64,000 nt of DNA, from contig BDSL01000006.1 of assembly GCA_003116995.1 (NCBI GenBank), positions 310,001-374,000 of the forward strand. Direction: 5' to 3'. The stretch is from Yamagishiella unicocca (Eukaryota > Chlorophyta > Chlorophyceae > Chlamydomonadales > Volvocaceae). A model generated the notes under the pieces. That model was not told where the DNA came from. It made no database searches and saw only the letters and a list, made by a program, of their open reading frames with translations. The position numbers and the translations under genes were made by a program. This document shows, one piece after another, positions 62,801 to 64,000 of the stretch (positions are counted from its first letter, which is position 1; every line of letters begins with the position of its first letter).

Positions 62801-64000
62801 GGGCCGCCACGGCGCCGACTACGACGGCGAGGAGATGCTGCCGCTGTCCGGCAAGGAGGCGGCAAAGGACAGCAAGGATGCGGGCGGCCGGGAAAAGGTG
62901 GGCGGGACCGGATCTGCGGTTCGCCAAGGAAAGGGAGGGAGGCGGGGTGCAGCTTGTGAGTAGCTTCCAGCACCTGCCGGAGAGGGACCAGCAACATATC
63001 CCGGCGTACAAGGTCAAGGATGTGGCGAGGAGGGGAGCGGAAACCGTGCGGCCCCGCCATCAACGAGGGGGTGGGCAGGCCGGTGCCTTTTCACTTTGTG
63101 TCGGAGTAATGGTCTTGACGGCAGGAAGGAAGCCGGCGCAAGCAACGTGGAGAGAAGGAATTGCTGGTTGGTGAGGTTGGGGCAGTCGAACTGACGCTGC
63201 CAAGGCTGCACCCGGCGGCCCGGGGCTTGTGCAGTCGCACTGACTGATGGACTGACTGGAGTCCATCGCGCGGACTCGCTGTGTCCCCCGCGCTGCCGCC
63301 GAAAGCAGGAGGTGGAGAGCATCCATTTCATGGACGCCTGGCGCATCCCCGGTGTGACCGCCTTCGCGTTCTGCCTCTTCTTTTCCAAGCTCATCGCCTA
63401 CACCTTCCTCTACTGGCTGCCGTACTACATCAAGTCCACGCCCATCGAGGGGCGCAAGCTGGACGCCAAGGAGGCGGGGGACCTGTCGGTGCTGTTCGAC
63501 GTGGGCGGAGTAGCAGGAGGTGCGGCAGCCCAGGAGCACCACGGAGGGGGGCAAGGGGGAGGAGGAGATGGTGCAGCCAGCCACAATCCCATGGGGTTCC
63601 GGCGTTATCGCTGTTTGTCTGCACACCGCCTTTTCCAGCCGCCCCCCTGCACCCTACCACCTCCTGCACCCTACCACCTCCTGCACCCTACCACCTCCTG
63701 CACCCTACCACCTCCTGCACCCTGCACCCTACCCCCTCCGCCCCCCTCTCCAGGCGTCCTCGCGGGCCACTTGTCCGACAAGTCCGGCGCCTCCGCCACC
63801 GTGGCCACCTCCTTCACGCTGTTGTCCGTGCCCTGCCTCTACCTCTACCGCACCGCCGGCCACACCTCCTTTGCGCTCAACGTGGCGCTCATGATGGCCA
63901 GCGGCTTCTTCGTGAACGGGCCCTATGCGCTCATCACCACGGCCGTCAGCGCCGATCTGGGCACGCATGACTCGCTGCAGGTGGGGCGCGACGGGCGCCG
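59878..64000 (+). CDS. SLC37/glycerol-3-phosphate permease-type MFS transporter, 3' end outside window
   Basis: Nine visible exons join in phase to 421 residues: 59878-59976, 60078-60148, 60439-60496, 60728-60836, 61601-61641, 62049-62261, 62664-62897, 63309-63519, 63754-63980. The donor at 63981 leads out of the window. Family motifs are YHAARKPPSIVKSVVDPTTL, GWSPFNGDN, LGTYAIGMFFAGHLGDRVDL, STGWPSVVSIVANWSGKGKR, GIWNAHTSLGNILGTVI, FLYWLPYYIKS and NGPYALITTAVSADLGTHDS. These match human SLC37 and plant G3P permeases, antiporters that exchange sugar- or glycerol-phosphates for phosphate across membranes. Nine or more membrane segments are visible, with a hydrophilic loop of about 70 residues in the middle (SNPDEKPTNSSHSGRHG). 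Which phosphate ester it carries, and in which membrane, cannot be told here. Confidence 0.92.
63649..63730. repeat. 18-bp tandem repeats in SLC37 intron 8
   Basis: About four and a half copies of CACCCTACCACCTCCTGC lie in the pyrimidine-rich tract upstream of the acceptor at 63753. They may serve as an expanded polypyrimidine tract, which is inference. Confidence 0.92.

Overview
The window is nuclear DNA of a green alga, most likely a chlorophycean/volvocine relative of Chlamydomonas. The evidence is very GC-rich, densely intron-split genes (up to 16 coding exons with GT-AG borders and short exons), a PAP/fibrillin and a cyanobacterial-type photosystem II S4-domain protein with N-terminal extensions that look like plastid transit peptides, a PLATZ regulator, an intact APE-type LINE, and many micro/minisatellites inside introns. 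The species cannot be named from the sequence. Gene models were assembled by hand by joining exons whose splice phases agree and whose joined peptide continues a known family motif.

Layout. 1-8036 is a head-to-tail pile of LINE retrotransposons: the tail of one copy, a short derivative (340-860), one nearly full-length element (861-7482; ORF1 1050-2783, ORF2 from 2783, split by a TAG at 6335-6337) and a 5'-truncated copy (7483-8036). It abuts an orphan 3' exon (8042-8191) and about 2.8 kb without a recognisable gene. The rest is a compact series of host genes: TMEM184/DUF300 membrane protein (minus, 14700-10982); RECQ1-type helicase (plus, 15220-22639); small basic protein of unknown function (minus, 24522-23797); plastid PAP/fibrillin (plus, 24829-27755); PLATZ zinc protein (minus, 32883-29884); FAM184-like coiled-coil protein (minus, 41870-34914); prefoldin subunit 6 (minus, 43212-42406); UTP7/WDR46 (plus, 43604-48674); kinase-less LRR membrane protein (plus, 49141-55686); PSII S4-domain protein (minus, 59485-56776); and an SLC37/glycerol-3-phosphate-permease-type transporter (plus, 59878 to beyond the end).

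Four pairs are divergent with roughly 300-520 bp between start codons (TMEM184/RECQ1, unknown/PAP, PFDN6/UTP7, S4/SLC37), so shared promoters are likely. The genes do not form a pathway; they cover genome maintenance, ribosome biogenesis, chaperoning, plastid function, transport and surface proteins. No convincing new multi-gene system was found. The most unusual signals are the self-nested LINE array with tandem-repeat tails, the interrupted LINE ORF2, four apparent GC-AG introns (one of 66 nt that is in frame and stop-free), and two dispersed short repeat families.
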